A stretch of 45,965 bases of DNA, taken from contig CALKXJ010000015.1 in NCBI GenBank assembly GCA_938003835.1, positions 1 through 45,965 on the forward strand. The letters are read 5' to 3'. Below the pieces are notes generated by a model that did no database searches, was not told the DNA's origin, and worked only from the letters and a program-made list of their open reading frames with translations. The position numbers and the translations under genes were made by a program. This stretch comes from an uncultured Bryobacteraceae bacterium. Its GTDB lineage: Bacteria; Acidobacteriota; Terriglobia; Bryobacterales; Bryobacteraceae. The stretch's first letter is position 1. Every line of letters starts with the position of its first letter. Positions 16,214 to 24,188 of the stretch are shown in pieces.

Positions 16214-16878
16214 GACTGGATTGTGTCGGCTCGACGATGGTCGAGGCTCAGGACAAACCCCCGGGGACCGTCATCGTCGCCGAGGAACAGACCGCCGGGC
16301 AAGGGCGGATGGGGCGGAGCTGGTATTCGCCCCGCGGCGCCGGTCTGTACTGCTCGATCGTGCTCGAGCCGGCGCAACCGGCGCCGGTGCTGACGCTCGC
16401 CCTCGGACTGGCGACCAAGGAGGCCATCGAGCGCACCGCATCGATCGGCTGCGACCTGCGCTGGCCCAACGACGTGCTGATCGCCGAGCGAAAGGTGGCC
16501 GGCGTGCTCGTGCAGCTCCAGGAGGACAAAGTCATCGCGGGCATTGGTATCAACGTCAATCACGCGCGATTTCCCGCCGAACTGGCGTCCCTGGCGACCT
16601 CGCTCCGGCTCGTCACGGGCGTCGAGTACTCGCGCGAGTTGCTGCTGGCGAATCTGCTGGACTCCGTCGAGTGCTACTGCGAGTTGCTCGAAAGCGAGGG
16701 AAGCGCCGTGATTCTCCGTCTGTTCGCCCAGGCTTCCAGCTATGTCTCTGGACGCCGCGTGCTGGTGGACGAGGTCGCCGGCGTCACCGACGGGCTGGAT
16801 CCGTCGGGATTTCTGTGGATCCGGGCCGACAACGGCCGCCGGCTGCTGGTCCGCGCCGGCAATGTCCGGCCCCGTTGA
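16192..16878 (+). CDS. birA: Biotin--[acetyl-CoA-carboxylase] ligase, class I
   Basis: This 228-residue biotin protein ligase activates biotin with ATP and transfers it to the BCCP subunit of acetyl-CoA carboxylase. The biotinyl-AMP loop GRMGRSW (38-44) follows EEQTAGQ. WPNDVL (91-96) and the following K101 are the catalytic/substrate-binding block, and a short SH3-like C-terminal domain ends in LLVRAGNVR. There is no N-terminal winged helix, so it should not act as a biotin-operon repressor. The ATG lies inside the nadC 3' end (22-nt overlap). Confidence 0.96.
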   Translation: MDQFTILRLDCVGSTMVEAQDKPPGTVIVAEEQTAGQGRMGRSWYSPRGAGLYCSIVLEPAQPAPVLTLALGLATKEAIERTASIGCDLRWPNDVLIAERKVAGVLVQLQEDKVIAGIGINVNHARFPAELASLATSLRLVTGVEYSRELLLANLLDSVECYCELLESEGSAVILRLFAQASSYVSGRRVLVDEVAGVTDGLDPSGFLWIRADNGRRLLVRAGNVRPR

Positions 16879-16915
16879 GGGTCCCTACCCCGTCTTTCTC
16901 CGCCAGATACCCTAT

Positions 16916-16933
16916 TCAGGCGATACCGCCTGA
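16916..16933 (+). terminator. Hairpin between birA and the compatible-solute genes
   Basis: Arms TCAGGCG (16916-16922) and CGCCTGA (16927-16933) enclose the 4-nt loop atac, 38 nt after the birA stop. There is no T-tract, so termination is unproven, but it separates two functional units. Confidence 0.45.
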
Positions 16934-16971
16934 CCGGCCGCCGGCCCTACGCTGAAAGGGAGGCAGAGACG

Positions 16972-18201
16972 ATGGCGGATTTCTATCAAACCGGAGTGGT
17001 GACCACGCTTCATCGGCTGAAGCCGGACAGCGTCGGCCGCCTCGAGCGGGATCTGGAGAGATTCGCTCCGCAGGCGCCTATCGGCCTGGTGTTGCCGGCG
17101 CTGGCTTCGGAGTTCGACAGCCCGGCGATGGCGCAGATCGCCGCCGAACTCCGGCAGGTCCGCTACTTGCAACGGATCGTCGTCGCGCTGGGCCGCGCCG
17201 GGCGCGAACAATACCTGCGCGCCAGGAGCTTCTTTGAAAACTTCTACACACCGGTGACCATCCTCTGGATGGACAGTGACCGGATCCAGAGCCTGCTCAA
17301 GATGCTCGAGGAGCGCGGCCTGTCGGCCGGCCCCGACGGCAAAGGCCGCTCCTGCTGGCTGGCCTACGGCTATCTGCTGGCCCAGGGCGATTGCGACGTC
17401 ATCGCACTGCACGACTGCGACATCGTCAACTATGACCGCCAGCTTCTGGCGCGGCTGTGCTACCCGGTGGTCCATCCCCACCTGCGCTTTGAATTCTGCA
17501 AAGGCTTCTACGCCCGGATCACCGACCGAATGCACGGGCGGGTGACGCGCCTGTTCATGACTCCGCTCATCCGCGCACTCGAGAGCATTGTGCCGGGCAA
17601 TCCTTTCTTGCGCTATCTCGACAGCTTCCGATACGTCCTGGCGGGCGAGTTCGCCATGAACGCCAGCCTGGCTCGAGTGAACCGGATTCCGGCCGACTGG
17701 GGCCTGGAGGTGGGCGTGCTGGCCGAGGTCTTCCGCAACTGCGCGGTGGCGCGCACCTGCCAGGTGGACCTCATGGACAATTACGAGCACAAGCATCAGG
17801 CGCTGTCGCCGGAAGATCCTTCCAAGGGTCTGTTCCGCATGTCCACCGACATCGCCAAGAGTCTGTTTCGCACGTTGGCCTCCGAGGGGCTGGCCTTTAC
17901 CACCGACCACTTCCGCACGCTCGAGGTCCGCTACGTCCGCATGGCGCAGGATACGATCGTCCGCTACTATGCCGATGCGCTGCTCAACGGCCTGAAGTTC
18001 GACCGCCACGCCGAAGAGGAGGCGGTGGCAGTCTTCGCCCGAGGGCTGCGCCGAGCGGCCCAGGAGTTTCTCGAGGACCCGCTGGGGCTGCCGCAGATCC
18101 CGAACTGGAACCGCGTGCTGGCCGCGATCCCGGAGTTCTTCGACCTGCTTCTCGATGCCGTGGACAAGGACGCCCGCCTGAGCGCCGGCAAGGTGGCATA
18201 A
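16972..18201 (+). CDS. gpgS: GT81-type glycosyltransferase, probable glucosyl-3-phosphoglycerate synthase
   Basis: This 409-residue GT-A-fold enzyme opens with ADFYQTGVVTTLHRL, as in bacterial glucosyl-3-phosphoglycerate synthases. PGLVLPAL-like strands, a GKGRS loop (123-127) and the metal-binding HDCDIV (DCD 148-150) follow. GpgS transfers glucose from an NDP-glucose to 3-phosphoglycerate, giving glucosyl-3-phosphoglycerate, which a phosphatase converts to the compatible solute glucosylglycerate. A GGGAGG ribosome site lies 9 nt before the ATG. The second glycosyltransferase and an MPGP-type phosphatase nearby support this pathway. Related enzymes use GDP-mannose or glycosylated acceptors, so donor and acceptor are inferred. 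Confidence 0.82.
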   Translation: MADFYQTGVVTTLHRLKPDSVGRLERDLERFAPQAPIGLVLPALASEFDSPAMAQIAAELRQVRYLQRIVVALGRAGREQYLRARSFFENFYTPVTILWMDSDRIQSLLKMLEERGLSAGPDGKGRSCWLAYGYLLAQGDCDVIALHDCDIVNYDRQLLARLCYPVVHPHLRFEFCKGFYARITDRMHGRVTRLFMTPLIRALESIVPGNPFLRYLDSFRYVLAGEFAMNASLARVNRIPADWGLEVGVLAEVFRNCAVARTCQVDLMDNYEHKHQALSPEDPSKGLFRMSTDIAKSLFRTLASEGLAFTTDHFRTLEVRYVRMAQDTIVRYYADALLNGLKFDRHAEEEAVAVFARGLRRAAQEFLEDPLGLPQIPNWNRVLAAIPEFFDLLLDAVDKDARLSAGKVA

Positions 18202-18233
18202 GCCAGAGTTGAAAGGAGAGGCAAAGACGGCCC

Positions 18234-19586
18234 GTGGCCAGCGTCACGCTTCCACATGAGGCCCGCCAGGCGGCCGAGGTCATTCGGCGCGCAGACATCG
18301 TGATCGGCATTCCCAGTTACAACAACGGGAGAACGATCGGTCGCGTTGTGCAGGCCGCCTACGCGGGCCTTGCCAAATATTTTCCGCAGTTCAGCTCCGT
18401 GGTAATCAACTCCGACGGCGGCTCGACCGACAACACCCGCGAGGCTGTGCTCTCGGCCCGGCTCGAAGATCAGCATCTGCTGCTGCTCAACACGCCGCTG
18501 TTTGCCGCCCACCGGCTCTCGTTCCCCTATCACGGCGTGCCGGGCAAGGGCAGCGCCTTTCGGCTCATCTTCCAGCTCGCAGCCAGGCTCGAAGCCAAGG
18601 CGGTGGCCGTGGTGGATTCCGATCTGCGCTCCATCACGCCGGAGTGGTTCGATCTGTTGCTGCGGCCGGTCCTGTTTGCCGGCTACGATTTCGTCGCCCC
18701 GTACTATCACCGGCACAAGTACGACGGCACGATCACCAACAGCATCGTCTATCCGCTGACGCGGGCGCTTTACGGCTATCGCGTGCGCCAGCCGATCGGC
18801 GGCGAATTCGGCCTTTCCACCCGGCTGATCAACCGCTACCTCCAGCGAGACGATTGGGAGACCGACGTCGCCCGATTCGGCATCGACATCTGGATGACGA
18901 CGATCGCCCTGGCCGAGGGCTTCCGGGTTTGTCAGAGCTTCCTCGGCGCCAAGCTGCACGACGCCAAGGATCCGAGCTCGGACCTGACGGCGATGCTCGA
19001 GCAGGTGGTCGGCAGCGTCTTCATGCTGATGCAGGAGTACGAAGACGTCTGGTGGGACCGGGAGGGGAGCCGGCCGGTGGAACTGTTCGGCTTCCGCTAC
19101 GACGTCGGCCTGGACCCGATCGAGGTCAATGTGGACCGGATGCTCGCCGCTTTCGTTCGCGGCTGCCGCGATCTCGGCGAGATCTGGGCGGCGGCTCTCG
19201 AGCCGGAGACCCACGCAGGGATACAGGCGCTCGGACGGCAGGCGGCCGCCGGCGTCCGGGACTTTCACCTGGATGACGAGCTCTGGGCGCGCGTGGTGCT
19301 CGACTTCGCTTGCGCGTTCAAGAAGCACCGGGTGGCCGGCGGGCACCTCATCAAGTCACTCACCCCGCTGTATCTGGCGCGCGTGGCCTCCTTTGTCGGC
19401 GAGACGCGGACGTTAGTTCCCGACCAGGTTGAGGAAAAGATCGAGCGGCTTTGCCTGACCTTCGAACAGTTGAAACCCTATCTCAGGGCCCACTGGGACG
19501 GGCCGGATGCGCGCAACAAGGCTAGCAGGAAGAGCGAGCGCGCCGGTCCTCCCAGGCAGGACAGGGAGGTTTCCCGAAATGATTAA
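18234..19586 (+). CDS. Second GT-A glycosyltransferase, mannosylglycerate/glucosylglycerate synthase-like
   Basis: This 450-residue protein has a GT-A fold. DIVIGIPSYNNGRTI is at 21-35, INSDGGSTDNT at 59-68, PGKGSA at 103-108 and the DxD motif is DSD (128-130). QPIGGEFGLS near 187-196 resembles the acceptor-site QPLGGE of mannosylglycerate synthase. The helical C-terminus (VRDFHLDDELWARVVLDFA) also parallels that family. It may form glucosylglycerate or mannosylglycerate directly, or extend the GpgS product to a two-sugar glycerate. The start is GTG, because no in-frame ATG fits. A GAAAGGAGAG lies 14 nt upstream, a little far. The last ~25 residues are basic and poorly conserved-looking. It overlaps the next gene by 8 nt. 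Confidence 0.78.
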   Translation: MASVTLPHEARQAAEVIRRADIVIGIPSYNNGRTIGRVVQAAYAGLAKYFPQFSSVVINSDGGSTDNTREAVLSARLEDQHLLLLNTPLFAAHRLSFPYHGVPGKGSAFRLIFQLAARLEAKAVAVVDSDLRSITPEWFDLLLRPVLFAGYDFVAPYYHRHKYDGTITNSIVYPLTRALYGYRVRQPIGGEFGLSTRLINRYLQRDDWETDVARFGIDIWMTTIALAEGFRVCQSFLGAKLHDAKDPSSDLTAMLEQVVGSVFMLMQEYEDVWWDREGSRPVELFGFRYDVGLDPIEVNVDRMLAAFVRGCRDLGEIWAAALEPETHAGIQALGRQAAAGVRDFHLDDELWARVVLDFACAFKKHRVAGGHLIKSLTPLYLARVASFVGETRTLVPDQVEEKIERLCLTFEQLKPYLRAHWDGPDARNKASRKSERAGPPRQDREVSRND

Positions 19587-20283
19587 TACGCTCCGCGAAA
19601 TCCTGGAAGCGGCCGTGGACCGCCTGCATCATCAGGTGACCACGTACCTGCCTTCGACGCTTGCCGCCGTCATTCTGCTCCTGGTGAGCTACGTCCTGGC
19701 GGCGGCAGCCCGGTGGTTCCTCTACCGGGTCTTTAAGGGCATGACGATCGACAAGTTCCTCCGCCAGAGCGGAGTAGCCTTTCTGCTCGACCGCTCGGGC
19801 CGGCTGCGCGCCACGCGACTGGTCGCAGAAACGGTCTACTGGGCGATTCTCATCGGCGGGTTCCTGATCGCCGTCAGCGCCTTTGACACCGACCTGACCA
19901 ATCAAATGGTGCAGGGCTTTGTGTTCCTTCTCCCGAAGCTGTTCGTCGCCGGCCTGATCCTGCTGGGCGGGGCGTGGCTCAGCCAGTATCTGGGCCGGAG
20001 CCTGCTGGTCTGGGCGGTGAACGAAAATCTTCCCTCGCCGCGGCGGCTGGCGGCGGGCTTGCGGATCATCATCATGTTCGTCGCCGTGGTGGTGGCCGCC
20101 GACCAGCTCAGCTTCGCCCGCAATGTTTTCCTGGCGGCGTTCATCATTTTGGTGGGTGGAGCCGTGCTGGCCATCAGCCTGGCGGTGGGCATCGCCGGCA
20201 GCCAAAGCCTGCGCCGGCTGATCGAAGAAAAGAGGGAGCAGCGGGAGTCCGAGGGCGAGCGGTCCCTGTGGACGCACCTGTAA
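19579..20283 (+). CDS. MscS-type conserved TM-helix membrane protein
   Basis: This 234-residue integral membrane protein has about five hydrophobic segments (residues ~23-45, 85-105, 115-140, 155-175, 180-205). The repeated pattern of the conserved TM helix found in mechanosensitive-channel relatives is visible, for example LFVAGLILLGGAWLSQYLGR. The soluble MscS beta/vestibule domain is absent, so it is a channel relative rather than a full MscS. GGGAGG lies 8 nt before the ATG, and the start overlaps the upstream glycosyltransferase. Placement with compatible-solute genes suggests a role in osmotic release or sensing, which is inference. The C-terminus is charged and cytoplasmic. Confidence 0.78.
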   Translation: MINTLREILEAAVDRLHHQVTTYLPSTLAAVILLLVSYVLAAAARWFLYRVFKGMTIDKFLRQSGVAFLLDRSGRLRATRLVAETVYWAILIGGFLIAVSAFDTDLTNQMVQGFVFLLPKLFVAGLILLGGAWLSQYLGRSLLVWAVNENLPSPRRLAAGLRIIIMFVAVVVAADQLSFARNVFLAAFIILVGGAVLAISLAVGIAGSQSLRRLIEEKREQRESEGERSLWTHL

Positions 20284-20290
20284 GGCGGGC

Positions 20291-21058
20291 CTAGGTGAGC
20301 GCCAGGATTGCCGCGTTCCACCCTTCCGGTCCGGGCCGCTCGGTCAGGAGAGCGTGCGGCAGCTCGGAAGCGAGCCGCGCCGCCTGCGCGGACCGGATGA
20401 TCACCGGCCGATCAACTGCCCGGAGCATCTCCAGGTCGTTCAGCGCATCACCCAAGCCGAGCGTCGTCACCGGCCCGCCGTGTTTCTCGTAAAGCTGCTG
20501 TAGCGCCCGCACGGCTCCCGCCTTGTCGGCCGGGCCGGAGGCGTGATGGAAACGCCCGCCGCGGCTCAGCCGCAGCCGGCGCCGCGCGAGCGCCGCTTCG
20601 AGTTCAGCCTCGGCAGCCGGATCGAGCAGCTCGAAGGGTTCGTCGAACTCCCTCTGGCGCGCCAGGGCGGCAAGCTCGAGAGAAAGCCCGCAGGCGGCGG
20701 CCACTTCCTCGACACTCATCTGGTGGAATCCGCGGATCCGGCATCCAACTTCCCGGGCGGCCGCCACGAGGCCGGCGAGCACCTCCGCGTAAGGGAGGCC
20801 CCAAACAAACGCCGAAGAGGTCTCTTCGGGAAAGTACTTGGCCGGCCAATAGGCCGCCGCGCCGTTCTCCACCACGTAAGGGTGCGCGTTGCCGAGCAGG
20901 CGCCGCCAGTGCTCGGTCTCCGCCCGCGTCTTGCTGGTCACAAAGATCCACGGAATGCCGCGCTCGCGGAGACGGTCGATGGCGGGACCGGCCGCTTGCC
21001 ACGCGTAGGTCTCGTGGTCGAGCAGCGTGCCGTCCAGGTCCGTAAAGACAATCTGCAT
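20291..21058 (-). CDS. HAD-IIB phosphatase, mannosyl/glucosyl-3-phosphoglycerate phosphatase type
   Basis: This 255-residue HAD hydrolase has the nucleophile motif DLDGTLLD (D7, D9), motif II in FVTSKTRAE and the metal motif GDALNDLEML. VVENGAAAYWP and HQMSVEEVAAACGL are typical of the mannosyl-3-phosphoglycerate phosphatase (MPGP) branch. It would dephosphorylate the product of the GpgS-like enzyme to the free glycosylglycerate. It lies convergent to the three transferase/channel genes, 7 nt from the MscS-like stop, so it is not in their operon despite the functional link. It is divergent from the kinase gene (57 bp). Confidence 0.87.
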   Translation of the reverse strand: MQIVFTDLDGTLLDHETYAWQAAGPAIDRLRERGIPWIFVTSKTRAETEHWRRLLGNAHPYVVENGAAAYWPAKYFPEETSSAFVWGLPYAEVLAGLVAAAREVGCRIRGFHQMSVEEVAAACGLSLELAALARQREFDEPFELLDPAAEAELEAALARRRLRLSRGGRFHHASGPADKAGAVRALQQLYEKHGGPVTTLGLGDALNDLEMLRAVDRPVIIRSAQAARLASELPHALLTERPGPEGWNAAILALT

Positions 21059-21115
21059 CGTTTGTCTTCAGGCTAGCGCGGGATGGGGCGAAAATGTTCG
21101 GTAGGGAGCCGTGCG

Positions 21116-22456
21116 ATGAAATCACGCTCGTGGGTGGTCCTGGCGTCGGGCTTCGGCATCCTCCTGGGCCTGATCTGTCTGCTCGGGCTCGGCGCGGTCC
21201 GCCAGGCGAATTCGATCTACGGGGAGATGGTGGACGCCCATGAAGCCTACCTGCGCGCGGAATACCCGCTCCGGGACATCCCCGGTGAGATCTACTTCGC
21301 CGACCTTCTCGTTCGGGATTACCTGCTTGATCCCTCGCCGCTTTCCACTGCGGAGTATCGCGGTCAGCTCCGCGCGATCCGGGCCTCTCTCGAACAGCGC
21401 CTGGCGCAACTGCCGCGCGAAGGGGCCGAGCAAAAGGACGCGGTGGAAGAGCTCGAACGGGAGATGCACGATTACTGGGAGGCGCTCGAGCCGATGTTCG
21501 AATGGACGCCCGCCCAGAAGATGGTGGCGAGCTACCCGTTCTTCCGCAAATATGTGCTGCCCCGGCGCAACGCGGTGGTCGAGCTGGTCCGCGAGGTGGC
21601 GGCGCTCAATGCGGCCAACCTGGAGATCCAGCGGCAGCGTCTTCGGCAGAGTCACGAGGCGCTGCGGCGTTTTCTCGTCCGCATGATGCTCTTTGCCCTG
21701 AGCGTCGGCCTCGTGGTGGCCGGGCTCAGCACGGCGCGCGTCACGGTGCTCGAGCGGCGCGGCGCCGAGCAGCGGGCCATGATCGAGCACGCCGAAGAGG
21801 AGCTCCGGCGCCTATCGCGCACGCTGGTGCGCGCGCAGGAGGACGAGCGGCGCGCCCTCTCCCGCGAGCTTCACGATGCCATCGGCCAGATGCTCACGGC
21901 CATGGGGATGACCCTGGCCAATCTGGAGGCCCTGCGCGACGCCCCTCCGGAGCGGTTTCAGGAGGCGCTCGAGGACGCCAAGCGCTTGAACATGGAGGCG
22001 CTGCGCACCGTGCGTGATCTGGCGATGGGACTACGCCCGTCGATGCTGGACGACCTCGGCCTGGGGCCGGCGCTCGAATGGCTCGGACGGGACTTCTCGC
22101 GGCGGATGAACGTGCCGGTGACAGTGCAGATTGACGGCGCGCTCGACGGCCTGGAAGACGCGCACCGCACCTGCCTGTTCCGCGTGGTTCAGGAGGCGCT
22201 TACCAACTGCGCCCGCCACTCGCAAGCCAAAAACGTTCGCGTGACCGTGCATGGAGAGGCGGACCGCGTCTCGATGGCGATCCAGGACGACGGGGTCGGT
22301 TTCGAGGCTGAGGCGTCGCAGCGCGGCATCGGCCTGCTCGGCATCGAGGAGCGGGTCCGGGAGCTCAACGGTTCGGTCTCGCTTCAGTCGGCTCCGCACA
22401 AGGGCACCGTCCTCAAGGTGGAGCTGCCCCTGCCCGGTGGAAAGCAGGATGGGTAA
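21116..22456 (+). CDS. NarL-family sensor histidine kinase
   Basis: This 446-residue membrane kinase has TM1 at about 7-28 and a periplasmic region of about 155 residues that is helical and charged (29-185). TM2 is at about 187-207 and a short linker coil follows. The HisKA_3 dimerisation box contains H253 (SRELHDAIGQ), and the HATPase domain has N364 (EALTN), DDGVGF and GIGLLGI. The ATG at 21116 has GGGAG 9 nt upstream; the longer frame adds 11 residues without support. The stop overlaps the response regulator start by 8 nt. The helical periplasmic domain resembles four-helix-bundle sensors, but the signal is unknown. It adjoins the compatible-solute cluster; an osmotic signal would be speculation. 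Confidence 0.92.
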   Translation: MKSRSWVVLASGFGILLGLICLLGLGAVRQANSIYGEMVDAHEAYLRAEYPLRDIPGEIYFADLLVRDYLLDPSPLSTAEYRGQLRAIRASLEQRLAQLPREGAEQKDAVEELEREMHDYWEALEPMFEWTPAQKMVASYPFFRKYVLPRRNAVVELVREVAALNAANLEIQRQRLRQSHEALRRFLVRMMLFALSVGLVVAGLSTARVTVLERRGAEQRAMIEHAEEELRRLSRTLVRAQEDERRALSRELHDAIGQMLTAMGMTLANLEALRDAPPERFQEALEDAKRLNMEALRTVRDLAMGLRPSMLDDLGLGPALEWLGRDFSRRMNVPVTVQIDGALDGLEDAHRTCLFRVVQEALTNCARHSQAKNVRVTVHGEADRVSMAIQDDGVGFEAEASQRGIGLLGIEERVRELNGSVSLQSAPHKGTVLKVELPLPGGKQDG

Positions 22457-23099
22457 GATTCGGATTCTGGTGGCCGACGATCACGGGATCGTTCGCCGCG
22501 GGTTGCGGCTGCAACTGGAGCAGCACGCGGACTTCGAGGTGGTGGGCGAGGCCGCCGACGGGCTCGAGGCGGTCCGGCTGGCCGAAGAGCTCGCGCCCGA
22601 CGTGGTGATCATGGACATCGCCATGCCGTCGCTCAACGGCATTGAGGCCACCGCGCAGATTGTCAAACGCAATCCGCGCATTGCGGTCTTGATCCTGAGC
22701 ATGCACTCCGACGAGACGTATCTGACGCGGGCCCTCACGGCCGGCGCCAGGGGCTACCTGCTCAAGGACACGGCCGACGCGGATCTGGTGCGCGCCGTCG
22801 AAGTGGCCGCCTCCGGCAAGCCTTTCTTTTCGCCGGCGATCGCCCAGGCGCTGCTCGAGGATTACATGCGCCAGCTCCAGCAGCGGGGCTTGCACGACTC
22901 CTACGAGCTGCTTACCGACCGCGAGAAGCAGATCTTGCAATTGCTGGCCGAGGGCAAGTCGAACAAGGAGGTGGCGGCGCTGCTCAATCTGAGCCCGTAC
23001 ACGGTGGAGACGCACCGCAGCCACCTGATGCAGAAGCTCAACCTGCACAATGCCGCCGAGATCGTCCTCTACGCGGTGCGCAAGAAGATCATCTCCTGA
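22449..23099 (+). CDS. NarL/FixJ-family response regulator
   Basis: This 216-residue protein has a receiver domain (1-120) with acidic pocket D10/D11, phosphorylation site D56 (VIMDIAMP) and K106 (LLKD). A LuxR-type helix-turn-helix is at about 150-210 (LTDREKQILQLLAEGKSNKEVA and TVETHRSHLMQKL). It is the cognate partner of the upstream HisKA_3 kinase, with starts and stops overlapping by 8 nt. Targets are unknown. The nearest downstream promoter is that of the broken Tat-signal gene. Confidence 0.95.
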   Translation: MGKIRILVADDHGIVRRGLRLQLEQHADFEVVGEAADGLEAVRLAEELAPDVVIMDIAMPSLNGIEATAQIVKRNPRIAVLILSMHSDETYLTRALTAGARGYLLKDTADADLVRAVEVAASGKPFFSPAIAQALLEDYMRQLQQRGLHDSYELLTDREKQILQLLAEGKSNKEVAALLNLSPYTVETHRSHLMQKLNLHNAAEIVLYAVRKKIIS

Positions 23100-23109
23100 C
23101 CGGCGGCCG

Positions 23110-23138
23110 TTGAGGCGCATGCGGCGGCCGACTATACT
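23110..23138 (+). promoter_or_regulatory. Promoter of the broken Tat-signal gene
   Basis: TTGAGG (23110-23115), a 17-bp spacer and TATACT (23133-23138) end 11 nt before the ATG at 23150. The transcript would be leaderless or nearly so, and there is no Shine-Dalgarno site. Confidence 0.65.
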
Positions 23139-23149
23139 CAACTCATCTC

Positions 23150-24188
23150 ATGCCCTCGATCGCCCGCCGCCAATTCCTTTCGCTGGCTGCGGCGCCCGCA
23201 GCTTTGGGCGCCAGAGAATTCTCACTTCGCGCAGGCCCCTGCCGGCTCACGCTGCTGCCGGACGGCACCCTGGTATCGCTGAGGTTCCGCGACTACGAGC
23301 TGGCCGACCCGCGGCTCGGGAACGGCCGGCCCGTCGTCTGCCTGTCCCGAGCCCGGGTGCTGGAATGCCGGGCGCCGCAAGCCGCTTCGGAAAAGGACGG
23401 CCGGGTGCGGTTCGAGTACCGTTTCGATGAAGAGCCGCCCAAACTCACCTGCTGCCCCGATCCCGATTTCACCACTTTCTTCCGGCTGGCAGCAGAAGGC
23501 ATCCCGGAAGAGTTCCATTGCGTCGGCCCGGCCGGCGCTGACCTGACTGCGGGGGAGTCGCGCACCTTCTAAACCGCCTGCCAGGAGGGCGATGCGCGCA
23601 CGGCAATGGAGGCCTTCTATTTGATCGCGCGGGCCGAAGGCTTTCTCCGGGACGAGACCTTCCGCATCGATCCCGGCGATATGGGTACTCCAAGCCATCC
23701 CGGGCACGCCGATCGCGCCATGATGCGACTGGTCTTCGATCCGGCCGCCCGCACGGCGAGCTATCGGAGCGAGCTGGCGTTTCTGACCTCCGACTGCGTC
23801 GGCGTACGGACCCTGACGGGGAAAGCCCCGTACGCGCTGGTGGCACACGGCGCTTACCAGCACACCGCCTGCCGCCCGGAAGCCTGGCCCTACGGGCTGT
23901 TTCCGAACTTCCGGAACACGCTCTGGTCGTGCAACTGGCATCCGATCAGCCACTGGCACTACAACGAGTACGCCGCACGCACCTTCGACGTTCCGGTCGC
24001 CGTCTCCAGTGGCTACGGTGATGACACCGGCGTTTCCGAGATGAGCAGGGAACAGTTTCCGCGTGTTCTCGATCTGTTCGAGGAGCGGGCCCGGCGGCCG
24101 ATGCGCATCGGCTGGATCGAGGAGGACGCCGCAAGGGTTGACCTACCTCGGGCGTCCGGTCGCCTATCGCTACAGCGTCACCGCTTGA
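23150..24188 (+). pseudogene. Tat-signal protein gene broken by a stop codon and a frameshift
   Basis: The N-terminus carries a Tat signal (RRQFLSLAAAPAALGA). A TAA at 23570-23572 stops it after 140 codons. The same frame continues without a break through TACQEGDAR into a well-formed protein stretch starting EAFYLIARAEGFLRDE at 23609. Near 24135-24137 (GGG) a one-base insertion shifts the frame. Removing one G gives the natural-looking end LTYLGRPVAYRYSVTA with a stop at 24186-24188, whereas the uncorrected frame runs antisense into the next gene. The restored product is about 345 residues, exported, and of unrecognised family; the first part is beta-rich. A good promoter remains upstream. 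Sequencing error, recent decay or readthrough of the ochre codon are the alternatives. Confidence 0.7.
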
